A stretch of 64,000 nucleotides of DNA from Pythium myriotylum (lineage: Eukaryota > Oomycota > Peronosporomycetes > Pythiales > Pythiaceae). The notes beneath the pieces were generated by a model. It saw only the letters and a program-made list of their open reading frames with translations. It was not told where the DNA came from and made no database searches. Of the stretch, positions 40,807-51,261 are shown piece by piece; the stretch's first letter is position 1, and every line of letters starts with the position of its first letter. The position numbers were made by a program, and so were the translations under genes. Location of the stretch: contig JALJCQ010000001.1 of NCBI GenBank assembly GCA_023091665.1, positions 2,666,001 through 2,730,000 on the forward strand, written 5' to 3'.

Positions 40807-42078
40807 TTAGGAATCCTGCTTTCTCGAGTAGAGTCGGGCGTGCTCTTGACCAAACGCGACCTGGCAAGTTGTACTGCAGAAATCACGTTGGCTCTCTTTG
40901 TCTCGCGTGAGCAAATCGATGCGGACAACACGGTAGCACTGCCAACAGCTCTTGCGCTGGCCAGTATCGCAGCTTTGTTCTATTCGTTCAATCTCGGCCG
41001 TGGATGGGCGCGATTCCGCCTCAGCATCGGGAGCTCCGGACTTCCTCCACGCCATGACAGCGCGACGGAAGGCCTCTTGCTCTTTTCCCTCGTCGTACTC
41101 CCCGTTTAAGAGCGCCCCACCTTCTCGTACGGGACTATTCGTATCGTTATTAGACGTTCCTGACGGGTTGAACCAGAGCGTGTTGTCTCTGTCCTCTCCG
41201 TTGTCGTCTCCAGTTCGCCAGTCCAAAAGAGCTTTCATGAACGATGCGTGGCTCCCATCTTCGTCGAACTCACCATCAGCTAGATTTACTGGTAGTTCGG
41301 GCTGTGAAGGAGGTACGCTTGGATCCCGAAGAGGATTCACCTGAGACCAGTGAATACTTCCACCGTTTCTTAGTGCGGACACCTCTGGTACTGGTGCGAT
41401 GTCTCTGATCTTGGGGTCAATGACTTCAGTCGCTTCCTGGAGTCCACGGCGCTGTGCGTTCTTGGCTGCATCCTTCAGTCGCTCCAGCTCGTTCCACAGC
41501 GTATTCCTTGCTGATAATCTTGATATGCCAATTTGCGTGAACTCCTCTGGCTGCATGGCGAGCAAAATGATACCTGTGACCTGGTGGAACTCGAACGCCG
41601 AGTGGAACTCATCCATCCCGATAGATGTAAGCCACTCGAGCACATGTTTTGTGGTCCATTTCTTGACAGTTGCGAGTGACGGCACAATTGGTAAAGAATC
41701 ATCCTCCTCACCCTTGTTGGTCTTTGTCTTCATTCTCGGCTTCGTCGCCTTCACTCCATTCTCAGGATCTCTGCTCTTCTTCGGCTGGGACTTCACCATT
41801 CTTCCTTCAAGATCTTTAGCGTAACGGCTCACACTACCAATGTTTTCCTGTGCGCTACGCCATCGTGAGCCTCCAAACTTGGCTGGTAGCTCTTTCTCAA
41901 GCCGCTGCTTGTCTTCCAGCATCTTGAGTCGAAGTTGGACAAGGCGCTCCTCCATGACCTGAGCATCTTCCTCAAGCTGATCCGACGCTCGCGTCTTTGC
42001 AGTCGAGACTTTGTTGCTACTAAATGCACCTCCACGCCCAACCGCCTGCCTCATGCTTCCTATGCTTTCCTTTGCCAT
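40807..42078 (-). CDS. SAM-domain protein with paired DE-rich/WR motifs and a C-terminal Cys cluster
   Basis: 423 aa, single exon. Start at 42078 (MAKESIGSMRQ), the first ATG in the frame. Coiled coil at about residues 30-65 (EEDAQVMEERLVQLRLKMLE). A SAM domain lies at about residues 140-205: VKKWTTKHVLEWLTSIGMDE, FEFHQVTGIILLAMQPEEF and IGISRLSARNTLWNELERL. Two copies of a short motif follow (GEFDEDGSHASFMKALLDWR and GEYDEGKEQEAFRRAVMAWR). Near the C-terminus, CWQC-x16-CSTTC suggests a small zinc-binding site. SAM domains mediate protein or RNA interactions; this combination is not one I can name. Confidence 0.75.
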   Translation of the reverse strand: MAKESIGSMRQAVGRGGAFSSNKVSTAKTRASDQLEEDAQVMEERLVQLRLKMLEDKQRLEKELPAKFGGSRWRSAQENIGSVSRYAKDLEGRMVKSQPKKSRDPENGVKATKPRMKTKTNKGEEDDSLPIVPSLATVKKWTTKHVLEWLTSIGMDEFHSAFEFHQVTGIILLAMQPEEFTQIGISRLSARNTLWNELERLKDAAKNAQRRGLQEATEVIDPKIRDIAPVPEVSALRNGGSIHWSQVNPLRDPSVPPSQPELPVNLADGEFDEDGSHASFMKALLDWRTGDDNGEDRDNTLWFNPSGTSNNDTNSPVREGGALLNGEYDEGKEQEAFRRAVMAWRKSGAPDAEAESRPSTAEIERIEQSCDTGQRKSCWQCYRVVRIDLLTRDKESQRDFCSTTCQVAFGQEHARLYSRKQDS

Positions 42079-42285
42079 GATCTCTGTCAGGGTTGGCTGC
42101 GCTCCCACAAGCTGTGAGCGGCAAACTACGGTCGATTGGGCAGAATTCAGATGGCTACACTCTATTCTGAGTATCGGTACTGCGCAGCTATTTCTCTCCT
42201 TGCAGCGAGAGCCGGGAATGACGCGATACTGGAATGAGCCTCTTGTCCACTTTTCAAACTGCCCTCACTCCCATCAAGCACGTCC

Positions 42286-44085
42286 ATGGCAGCTGATCTC
42301 CGTCCCTCAAAGCTCGACGAGCTGCAGTCTGCCTCGGTACTTCCTCTCAGCCGAAGCATTTCTAGTCCCACTCCGCAGGTAGCACCACATCCCCATTCCA
42401 GTAAAGTCACCGGCCTTCCTAAGATGGGCACTGGGTCGATGGAGTCTTCGCCTCTTGTGTGCCCCGCAGCAAGCTGCCTCTTCGGTCGTGCCAACCCGTT
42501 TGAGACTGACTTTTCTGTCCGTGAGCTGGTTGGCGAAGGTGGCTTCGGACGCATATACAAGTGCAAGTCGACTGTCGACGGTCGGTGGTACGCCGTCAAG
42601 TTGGAGCAGTTCTGGTTCAAGCCGCAAGCTTATTTCAACCCCTCCGAAGTGCGAGACGTGATGCTGAACGAAGCGCTTGCGCTTGCGCGCCTCGACCACG
42701 AGAACGTTTGTCGATACTACAACACGTGGGTTAGCGGATCGCTAGTTCCGATCGACAATGTAGGCAAACGCAATGAGATCTCCCTTCACCGTCAAGTAGT
42801 CAAAGACTCCAACAGACGCAAATGCTCCCCAGCTCGTCGCGTCTCGTCTAGCAGTGATTTTGCTTCGTTTGTCCACGCCTCGTCCCGGTTTGTGCCAGCA
42901 CGGGCGGCCTTGTCGTTTGATGAGGAAGATTTCGATACCCAGCTCGATAGCATCGAAGATGGCTCGTCGCTGATCTTCAGGTCTAGAGGAATGCCTTTCG
43001 AAGACGATATCGATGAGCTTCCAGGATTCAGTGATCTTGGCTTTGAAATGGAAGCTGCAGATCCAAGCGAGTGCACAATAAACGCGTCCGATTTGGAATA
43101 CTCGCAGACGCCAACGCATAAACCGCGGCGTCGACAATCAATGGATGTGAGCACGGCCGCTGGATCAATGTGCACACAGATCGACGTCTACATCCAAATG
43201 GCGTTATACGACGGCGACACGCTGCAACACTGGATTGACGAGCGGTCGCTCGTCGACCCGGCCCAGACTTTCGCAATCTTCCGACAGCTTGTTGCTGGGC
43301 TGAAGTACATTCACAGTCAAGGGCTCATCCATCGTGATATCAAGCCGGCAAATGTATTTCTTACCAAAGATTCGTGCGTTAAGATCGGCGACTTCGGACT
43401 TGCCAAGAATACGCTTCAAACAAGCCTACATATCCCGCCGTCTCAGTACTTCTACGACGACGGCGAGGCTGAACTCGAGACAAGTGAGTCGACGCTCTCA
43501 GCATCAGTTGGTGTCGGAACCCCACTCTACAGCAGCCCAGAGCAAATGAATGGACAGGCGAGTGATGCTTCGACCGACATTTTCAGCTTGGGCGTCTTGC
43601 TTTGCGAGATGTTCTCGTTGTTTTCGACCCAAATGGAGCGCTACATTGTGCTTTCATCGCTTCGTAAGGGCATCATCCCAGTGGCTTTGCGGCTTACCTT
43701 CCCAGATGTCGCAGACCTCGTGGAGCAAATGACCCGCACCGAAAGGACCCGCCGCCCGTCATGTTTGGACATTGAACAGTATGCGGTTCGTCGCCAGCTA
43801 TGGAACACGTGTAACGTTGCCACTGCATTGACGAAGTTGGTGCCTGTGGCGACCAGTGCTTCGGACAGTGATGATATGAGCTTATCAAGCCTACGTGAAG
43901 GACACGCATTGCCGGCACGGACACGCATAGTCAGGCTTCTGTCGGTTTTGGAAGACCTCGAGAACGCTCAAGAGGGGCTTTTAGCTGATCTAAGCGCTGG
44001 AGATCAGCTGGAGAAACTGGCAACACTTGTAAGTGAGCGTAGGAAGATAATACGTGAGTTACGCATGGCCGTGGACATCGTTTAG
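42286..44085 (+). CDS. eIF2-alpha-kinase-type protein kinase
   Basis: 599 aa, single exon. A kinase domain starts at about residue 80: Gly loop VGEGGFGRIYKC, YAVK lysine, helix-C Glu in LNEALALARLDHENV. A roughly 130-residue acidic, Ser-rich insert then separates the lobes, as in PERK/HRI/GCN2. The C-lobe follows: YIQMALYDGDTLQHWID, HSQGLIHRDIKPANVFL, KIGDFGLAKN, GTPLYSSPEQ and DIFSLGVLLCEMF. All catalytic residues are intact. It has no RWD, HisRS-like or transmembrane region, so the sensing input differs from GCN2 and PERK; HRI-like is the closest layout. The expected role is phosphorylating eIF2-alpha under stress. The C-terminal 90 residues are helical (a possible coiled coil). Confidence 0.87.
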   Translation: MAADLRPSKLDELQSASVLPLSRSISSPTPQVAPHPHSSKVTGLPKMGTGSMESSPLVCPAASCLFGRANPFETDFSVRELVGEGGFGRIYKCKSTVDGRWYAVKLEQFWFKPQAYFNPSEVRDVMLNEALALARLDHENVCRYYNTWVSGSLVPIDNVGKRNEISLHRQVVKDSNRRKCSPARRVSSSSDFASFVHASSRFVPARAALSFDEEDFDTQLDSIEDGSSLIFRSRGMPFEDDIDELPGFSDLGFEMEAADPSECTINASDLEYSQTPTHKPRRRQSMDVSTAAGSMCTQIDVYIQMALYDGDTLQHWIDERSLVDPAQTFAIFRQLVAGLKYIHSQGLIHRDIKPANVFLTKDSCVKIGDFGLAKNTLQTSLHIPPSQYFYDDGEAELETSESTLSASVGVGTPLYSSPEQMNGQASDASTDIFSLGVLLCEMFSLFSTQMERYIVLSSLRKGIIPVALRLTFPDVADLVEQMTRTERTRRPSCLDIEQYAVRRQLWNTCNVATALTKLVPVATSASDSDDMSLSSLREGHALPARTRIVRLLSVLEDLENAQEGLLADLSAGDQLEKLATLVSERRKIIRELRMAVDIV

Positions 44086-44329
44086 TCAAGGGCATGTCAA
44101 ATCTCAATTGGTCAAACAAATCTGAATCCAAACAACTCAAAGGTCAGCAGCAAAAACAACGAAGCCAAACACCGAGCAGTCTCTTTAGTGAAATCCTAGT
44201 TTCAGTCACCATGAGGGAGTTAGTGAGCTCAAAGGTATCACATCGGGCTGATGACTCACCATTCAGCGCAGATCATAGACAGAAGTCCTCTTCATCATAA
44301 ACGCTCTGTTCTTCACTGATGGGTGGACT

Positions 44330-47300
44330 TCACGAGATTGCTGAGTAACCTTGACGGCGGTTGCGAATCATGACGAAAATGATACCGGCAAAGAAGATAA
44401 TCCCGACGATTATCCCCACGATTCCTACAGCGGATAAGCCTTTTCGACCATGCTTTTGTTCGCCAGCGATCGGAGCAGGTTGATTGCTTTCTCCTTCCTT
44501 ATCTTGGTGCTTCCCACCGTGCTCTTCAACATCACCCTGACCTTCACCACCGTGATTCTCTTCATCATCATCTTCTTCTTCTCCGTGGCTGTCCATTCCG
44601 GCTTCAGGTTCGTTTTCGTCTACGTCAGGGGTTACGTTTATCGCTTCAACACGAAGATCCAGTTCATCGCCGACGGGCAAGTCCATGCGCGAAAGCACCA
44701 GCATGTCTGCTTGCTCAAAATAATCAGCTCTCACTTGGTCATGTTGAGTCGAACCGTGAAGTCGCAGAGTGGAGTTTGCGTGGAATTCGCCGCGTAGACC
44801 AAAAACAACGACCTCTTCTACGTCGACATGCATTTCCGGACCATCGTACCCGTGAAAGACCCGTTTAGACTTCAGGTGGAGTGAATCTCCATTCGTGACT
44901 CGTGCCTCGAAGGTCAGGAGCGAGTATCGCCCTTCCTTAACTGAGTCGAGGGAATCACCGTCGTCAAGAAATAATTCGCCTTCTGCGGCAAGACCTTCCG
45001 CGCGAGGCTCTAAAGCTACTATCAATCGGTAGACGCCACGTTTGGTCATCGCTATCGTTGATCCAGGTCGCTGGGTTGGAACGATGTATCCGCCACGAAC
45101 GTGGACATGCAAGGTCGCCAGTGGTGTCAGCAGCTGGATGAAGCGATCTTTGTAATAATCACCAGCATCCATATGAGGTAGCAGCGAATGCCCACTCTCA
45201 AGATCAAACCAAGTCGCGTTTGGAAAGTACACGAGTGTCGAGATTGCACGCTCTTCAACGCATGGAGAGACCATCAACGCAGAACCAACAGTGAACTGGG
45301 TCTCGATGTCGAAAGCCAACGGATCTTCCGGAAACTCCAGTGCCAGCGCACGAACTACAGGGGAACCGCGAGAGTGGGCACTGTACATTAGTGAGTACAG
45401 ATAGGGAAAATACTTGTACCGACGGAGAAGAGTTTCACGGATAATGTTGGCAGTCTCTTGATCAAAATCAATTGGTGACTGGGGTTTTGCCTCGAGAGCA
45501 GCATGATTTCGAATCAGCGGGAAAAAGGATGCTGCTTGGTGCCAGCGCACACTCAACTCCTTCCCCGTCCCCACACCATGGCCACCTATGCTAGGCCCAG
45601 CGAGTGGAATCCCAAACAAGTTCATCTTAACTACGCTAGAGATTGCGATTTGCAAGTTCTCCCACGTCGGTTCGATGTCCCCGGATAAATGACCAGCGTA
45701 TTGTCCATCCCCAGCAAAAGAAGCTCTTGAAAGTACGAGACTGCGGCGCTTGAGCACCCCATTCATCACTTGTGCGGTTGTCTTGGCCTGATAGTGACCA
45801 TAGAGTGAGTGGAGGTTGTAATGAAGCGTGGTGTGATGAAGCGAAGCCATTGGCAAGGTTGCTGCATTGAGGTTTCCGTGTCCACCGCGAGAATCTGTCG
45901 ACTGGCCAGGCACAAAAGGCTGTCTGTATGGATCAAAGGGGAAGGCGATATCCGTTGAGCGGACGAACGAACCACTTCTCAAGGCTTCTTCGCGACGTTG
46001 AGACTCATATCCTCGTGGAAGCATATCGCTCGACCCTTCACCTGAACCACTCCCATCCTCTCCCTCGGCGCAAATATGAGCTGTCCCAGAGAACTGGGAG
46101 TCACACAATGACGAAGGCTCATCATGTTTAAACCAGACGCCATCGAAGGGAAGCAATTGGCGATGGAAGCTTTGAAGCATCTCGCGCCAGAAGCGAGTGG
46201 CATTCGGGTGAGAGAAATCAATGAATGCTGACCAATGCAGCCCGACAAGCTTTTGCGCAGAAGCCTCACCTTCTACACCTTTAACAAACACGTTGAGGCG
46301 AGTTCCGCGAGTGAGCGGGTGATATTTACTATCCGACGTTGTCTCATCTGCAAGACCGTCCCCACTGTTGCTTCCGTTGCATTCCAGTTCGTCTTCATCA
46401 CTGATTACCAGTGCATCATCGACATTTGGGGAGTTCGCGGAAGTCGGAATTGTTGGTGTCAGCAGCACAACGTAGTACTGGTTGTTAAAATGGAGATCAT
46501 CGACAAATCGTCGAGTATCAGTCACCGGGAAACTGCGCTCATCCAAAGAGAAGGCTTCCTGCTCGTACATATAATCCACGTCTTGCCAGTACGAGTCCAG
46601 TGGTACGCCGGCTTCACGGAGGCGTGTGACTTCCAGCATCGAATCCGCCAAGGAGTCGAGGCCACGCTTACCGAAATGGTAACCAAGAGCCCAAAAAGGG
46701 GGAATGTCTGGACGTCCAACGACTTCTGTGTACTCGCTTGTCACATCCAAACCACTTGGACCAGAAAAGACGAAAAAGTCTATCACACCACCTGTCGACC
46801 GGAAAGTGAGCGCTGTATCCTGCGTCACGACTTCCATCGCATTGGACGACTGGAAATACACACCGTGAGAGCTTCCGGAGCTGAGGATTTGCAGATAGAA
46901 TGGATGGACGCCGCCCAGATTGTCCCCACCCTTGTGAGTATGGGGCATAATGTTTTGAGCACGGCGCGAAAACATTGGGTAGTGGTCGCCCTTGCGATCG
47001 GCGCGAATTCGTGCTCGTCCCCAGCGTTCGCCCAGTCCAAACAACACTGGTGAGCCAGCGGCGTCATGGCTTTCGAGATGCGTTGAGAGTTCGATGAATT
47101 GATTTTCGAACACAAGCCCACTGAAGCTTGTCTGCGCATGGATGCTCGGCGTTGAGTTGAACAAAACTTCGCCCGTCTTTCGTCTCGTGACCGCCACCCC
47201 AAACGGCCGCTCGTAGAAGTGCACGTGATAATCGCTTTTGCCTTGGATGGCACTGTCATCTTCGTCGTCCTGGTAAATATCGGCGCGACCTAGGACTTCA

Positions 47301-47911
47301 TCTCGGACCTCGTAACGAGGAAATGATGGATCTGTGATGCGGAATCGCACACGCGACTTTGATTCCTTGATCACGTCCAGCTCTAAAAGCGGTATATCAT
47401 TGCCAAACGGTCCTCGCTTGAATCGACGCAAGACAAGAACGCCTCGCCAACCTCGAGTTGTCTCTTCGAGCGTAAGTAACTCGTAGCCTTCAAAGAAAGG
47501 CTGGAAGCACTCGCCATCCTCAAAACAGCATCCGATCGATCGGCACGTATCTGCATCTTGGCCGACTTCTTCAATAGCGAACCGTGGGTTTCGACACGCA
47601 ATTCGGGACGCGTTCGAGACCTTGTCGCACCACGCTTGCTCTGGCTCTGGAAGGGCGTCGAACGCACATGGGATTCCCTCATTGTCGATTGGGTTCCAGC
47701 AGCAACCCTGGGCAAGACATGTCTCTTCCGTGGCGTTGGGGAAGTGGGCGATTGGTGGGTAACAGTCCACTCGCACACGAGGCTCGCGTGCGCAGAGCCC
47801 TATGACGTCGACATGTCTGCCGCGCTCAGCATTTGCCACTGCTGCCACCATGAGCGCCGTCCACACAGCCCAATGCCACGTGTGGCCTCCACGACCTTGC
47901 GGCTTCGTCAT
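44330..47911 (-). CDS. trefoil-containing GH31 alpha-glucosidase-like type I membrane protein, catalytic nucleophile missing
   Basis: 1193 aa, single exon. Signal peptide (about residues 1-28), two Cys-rich P-type trefoil domains (about 38-120; CLAQGCCWNP and CRSIGCCFEDG), then a complete GH31 fold: LFGLGERWG, SYWQDVDYM, RASFAGDGQYAGHLSGD, FGIPLAGPSIGGH, SFFPLIRNH. The GH31 nucleophile motif WxDMNEPS reads WFKHDEPS at about residue 597, so Asp is replaced by Lys. The acid/base Asp in HLSGD is retained, but the Asp of the usual GADICGF is Ser. A disordered acidic region precedes a single C-terminal transmembrane helix (AVGIVGIIVGIIFFAGIIFV) with a short basic tail. It resembles lysosomal alpha-glucosidase or sucrase-isomaltase in layout but is probably not a glucosidase. 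Confidence 0.9.
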   Translation of the reverse strand: MTKPQGRGGHTWHWAVWTALMVAAVANAERGRHVDVIGLCAREPRVRVDCYPPIAHFPNATEETCLAQGCCWNPIDNEGIPCAFDALPEPEQAWCDKVSNASRIACRNPRFAIEEVGQDADTCRSIGCCFEDGECFQPFFEGYELLTLEETTRGWRGVLVLRRFKRGPFGNDIPLLELDVIKESKSRVRFRITDPSFPRYEVRDEVLGRADIYQDDEDDSAIQGKSDYHVHFYERPFGVAVTRRKTGEVLFNSTPSIHAQTSFSGLVFENQFIELSTHLESHDAAGSPVLFGLGERWGRARIRADRKGDHYPMFSRRAQNIMPHTHKGGDNLGGVHPFYLQILSSGSSHGVYFQSSNAMEVVTQDTALTFRSTGGVIDFFVFSGPSGLDVTSEYTEVVGRPDIPPFWALGYHFGKRGLDSLADSMLEVTRLREAGVPLDSYWQDVDYMYEQEAFSLDERSFPVTDTRRFVDDLHFNNQYYVVLLTPTIPTSANSPNVDDALVISDEDELECNGSNSGDGLADETTSDSKYHPLTRGTRLNVFVKGVEGEASAQKLVGLHWSAFIDFSHPNATRFWREMLQSFHRQLLPFDGVWFKHDEPSSLCDSQFSGTAHICAEGEDGSGSGEGSSDMLPRGYESQRREEALRSGSFVRSTDIAFPFDPYRQPFVPGQSTDSRGGHGNLNAATLPMASLHHTTLHYNLHSLYGHYQAKTTAQVMNGVLKRRSLVLSRASFAGDGQYAGHLSGDIEPTWENLQIAISSVVKMNLFGIPLAGPSIGGHGVGTGKELSVRWHQAASFFPLIRNHAALEAKPQSPIDFDQETANIIRETLLRRYKYFPYLYSLMYSAHSRGSPVVRALALEFPEDPLAFDIETQFTVGSALMVSPCVEERAISTLVYFPNATWFDLESGHSLLPHMDAGDYYKDRFIQLLTPLATLHVHVRGGYIVPTQRPGSTIAMTKRGVYRLIVALEPRAEGLAAEGELFLDDGDSLDSVKEGRYSLLTFEARVTNGDSLHLKSKRVFHGYDGPEMHVDVEEVVVFGLRGEFHANSTLRLHGSTQHDQVRADYFEQADMLVLSRMDLPVGDELDLRVEAINVTPDVDENEPEAGMDSHGEEEDDDEENHGGEGQGDVEEHGGKHQDKEGESNQPAPIAGEQKHGRKGLSAVGIVGIIVGIIFFAGIIFVMIRNRRQGYSAIS

Positions 47912-48631
47912 TTCTTCGGTACTTCTTGACCAAAGGACGAGTGCTCGCTCGGGTCACCGCGAGCTTTCTCCGCTGCGACCCGGCGTCGGCGACATGCTCG
48001 CGGCTCGATCTGCCAGTTGTGCGCGCTCGAAACGTGCGACAGGGAAGCGCACGGGAACTAATGAGGAGCTACGAGCACCGTGCGTGGGTTCACTCTACAG
48101 CGAGATGCGCAGTGGCCAAAGACGTCAATGCGACTGCAGACGAGAGCGCCATGAGATTCAGTAGTCGGTCTCGTCGCGAAATGGACGGCAGGACAAGAAC
48201 TTAGTGGGAGAAGAAGAAGGGAGAGCCGAACCTAACGAGCCAATATCTGAGACGTGCGCCGCGGACGCAAACTGGCTTGGCGGTCGATCTGTCAGCATTA
48301 GCAGCTATTATGTGATGGTGTGATACTGCAGCGCGTTCTGCCGATGCCAGCGCCGGTCCTTGCGTGGTGTGCACGAAGCTGCAGGCTCCAGCATTGAGAC
48401 ATCACGCCGAGAAGGCGAGGCTGGAAGGCAAGTCGCTGCACACGTCGCGGAGATTCCTAGTGTCTGTACCGTAAGAGATAGAAGACTACCTCTCTGCTGT
48501 ATTAATTTAAAACCTTCGTCATTGGTATCCCTCTCTATCTCGTTTCCCAAAAATGGGATACGATACTGTAGCATTTGATACTGAACAATCGAGCCAGCGA
48601 CGAGATCCGGAATCCTCGAGGCATTGCGACG
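47912..48631. other. intergenic region between divergent GH31-like and WDR91 genes
   Basis: 720 bp between two divergent ATGs. Open frames here are short and resemble nothing. Presumably contains both promoters. Confidence 0.5.
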
Positions 48632-51170
48632 ATGGCGGCGACGACGGCCATGCTCCCCCACGTGGACGAGCTCGTCATGGAGTACCTTCTCTTCCGCGGC
48701 TTCACGCGTAGCTTCCAGGCGCTCGCGGTTGAGCGCAAGCGCGACCGTGCCAAGGCCTTCGACGTCGAGCAGATCATTTCGCAGCTCCTCGGCTTTGTGG
48801 AGACGTACGCGCTGGATCGAGCTTCGGTGTCTGAATGACCTCACGGCGTGTGTGTTGGCCAGTTACCAAATTGAGCCCATTCTGGACTCCTGGAAGTTCT
48901 TGGAAGCGCGGTTTTTCAGCCGCTTGGACGCCTCGTACACAGCGGTACAGTTGTAAAATGCCTCGTATGTCTCATTCGGTCAAATCGCTGACCGAATGTG
49001 ACCCGTTCTTGATCTAGACGATCCGCCAACTGGAAGATTCATGGCTCCGACTATATCTGGTGAACGCTATCAAGACGGGCCATCGTGACAAGGCTGTCGA
49101 GTTCTTCAAGCTTCTGATATCCTTTTTCAACGACAACTCTAGCACGGACGATCGTGATTGAACTACGGAACTGAGTTGGCATCCTTAATTCAGTTTGATT
49201 TGACGTTGTGTACGCAGACAAACTGAATGCAAGCTACAATGGCGGTGTCGATTCCTGGCATCGATGGTTCATCCTGCCGTACGTCCAGAGCCCGGAGAGT
49301 GATCCCTATTTTCGGGTACGTTGTGGGGACTGAGATGCTGAGGCTGTTGAATGCATCCAACCAATAGTGTCTCGCCAGAGATTCTTCGAGAAGCATTGGA
49401 TCGAGACGCTGGTCACGTCATTCCGGAACTTCTTGTCGCTAATCTTTAGGAACCTTCCACTACCAAAGCTCCTCGCTTTTCAGGTCAGCCGGCTGGAAGA
49501 GCCTTCACTCAAACTACGCTTGAAGACGAGCCAGTCTGAGTGTAACCGACTAAGGTTTGTTCGTTCATCGCCCTTTCCCTTAGTTTCAATTCTAACCCAG
49601 TGTTATAGAGCACTGAATACCCACGCCTCAGAGCGGATACGAAAGCTAGAAGAGGCCGGGCAACAATTGTATGGCATCATTGAAACGATGGTGCACCACT
49701 CGTTTGCCGAACACTTCTCAAGCACAGTTGAGGGCCACGAAGTCAGTTCCGCGCCTACCGTACTGAAGGTCCTGCAATCATTGTCCGCCCAACTACACGA
49801 ACTTCAAAGTGTTTTCGGAGTCAAGAGGACTGAGGCATCGAGCGATAAAGACTCTGGAAAAACTTCTGAAATGCTTGATCCACTGGAGGTGAAACTAAAC
49901 AAAGTTTCGTCTTCAACGATCGAGTATGATCAGGGCTTACCGTCTAGTGCAGCTGTGCTATCCTCGTCGCCTTCATCATCATCACTCCATTCGACAGAAT
50001 CTCCCAGTTCAAGAGGACAAGATCTAGCACAGGAAGTCCATCTAACATCTGTGGAAGAGTTCAGCTTTTGTCGAGAGGAGGAAGAGACTAGCGACACGAT
50101 TTGTCGGTTTTCGCATGATGGAAGGCATCTCGTTGTGGGACACAAAGACGATCGAAGGATAATCGTCTTTGATGTTGACGTCTCTGGAAAAGTTTCGCTG
50201 AAGGAACAGATCCATCCCGAGTCCGCACTGTTGAGTGTTGAGTGGATTGCTGGGTCTGAGGTGAGTGACTGCTCGCGCTGAGTTTTTGCTATCTACTCAA
50301 CGGTAACTGTATCGTAGAGCCTCATCTACGCCCTGCAAGACGGTTCAGTCCACGTGTGGGACACATGCGCGCACACACGCACGTTCATCATCTCATACAA
50401 TGCGGACGAACGACGCCCCACGCATTTAGCATGCGCTGGCTCCTCTCCTGTTGGAGCGGTTGCACTGTCTAATGAAAGCGACACAGCAGAGCCCAGTCGT
50501 ATCCAACTTCTTGCCTTTGAAGATCAGGGAATGCGAGTGACAACGTCGATAGATTTGACCGAGACTGCTTCGGTGGAATGTCTCCGATGGGCGAGTGATG
50601 GATCTCTATTGGCAATTACCCATACAAATGGATATATCTCCATTCTCAGCCCAGCGAGCTCAAGTCTGCTGGTTACAAGGCTCTTGGCTGAAGGTCGATC
50701 CACGTCTGCACCAATCGATGTAACTCCCGATGGCCAGTCAATCATTTCGTTCTCTTCAAGTCAAGTCATAGAGAGGCACGTTCAGGAGCTCATCGATGTC
50801 ACAGACTCTACTCTTCCCCCTCCTCGTGCGATCTACGATGTTCCAAGTGGGGTGGTGGGTGAAGAGTTCTCAAAGCCGCAGCTCCAGTTTGGGTCGTCTG
50901 GGTCGTCTGGGTCGGTCTTTGTGGTCAGTACTTGTTTCTCAGCAGCAGCAAACGTCAGCGTCTTCAAAGTATACTCCGTAAGTCGACGCATTGCTCTCAT
51001 GATTTACCAAAGTTACCTGACCATTTTCCTAGCGAGGTCGACGAGATATTCTCCGCCAACCAATAGAGGTCGCTGGATGTATTATCGACGTAGCCGTCCA
51101 TCCCCACAGTGGTCTTTTTGCTGCTGTGTCCAGTGCAGGAAAGCTGCATTTGTGGAAACTGACCGAATAA
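48632..51170 (+). CDS. WDR91: WDR91 homologue (LisH plus WD40), endosomal PI3P regulator
   Basis: The spliced N-terminus reads HVDELVMEYLLFRGFTRSFQ, then TYALDRAS|PILDSWKFLEARFFSRLD (intron 48827-48875), TIRQLEDSWLRLYLVNAIKT, KAVEFFKLL and WHRWFILPYVQSPESDPYF, followed by RFFEKHWIETLVTSFRNFLS. These match WDR91 block for block. A coiled-coil/linker follows, then WD repeats from about 50080 (CRFSHDGRHLVVGHKD, VHVWDTC, LRWASDGSLLAITHTNGYIS, AAVSSAGKLHLWKLTE). I count at least seven introns (about 48827, 48941, 49159, 49320, 49557, 50260 and 50978). In animals WDR91 with WDR81 restrains endosomal PI3-kinase during early-to-late endosome conversion. Boundaries of the middle exons are approximate. 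Confidence 0.88.
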
Positions 51171-51261
51171 GATGAAGGTGATGGATTGTATTGTAGTTGT
51201 TTCCTGTGTTTATACAAGTAACTCACAGGATGTGTTGCCTTGCTAGACCTGCAAGGAGCAA

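Noticed and set aside
44094..44300. 68-aa plus-strand open frame between the kinase and GH31-like genes
   Set aside because: Low-complexity Ser/Gln-rich reading in a 244-bp interval; more likely 3' flanking sequence.
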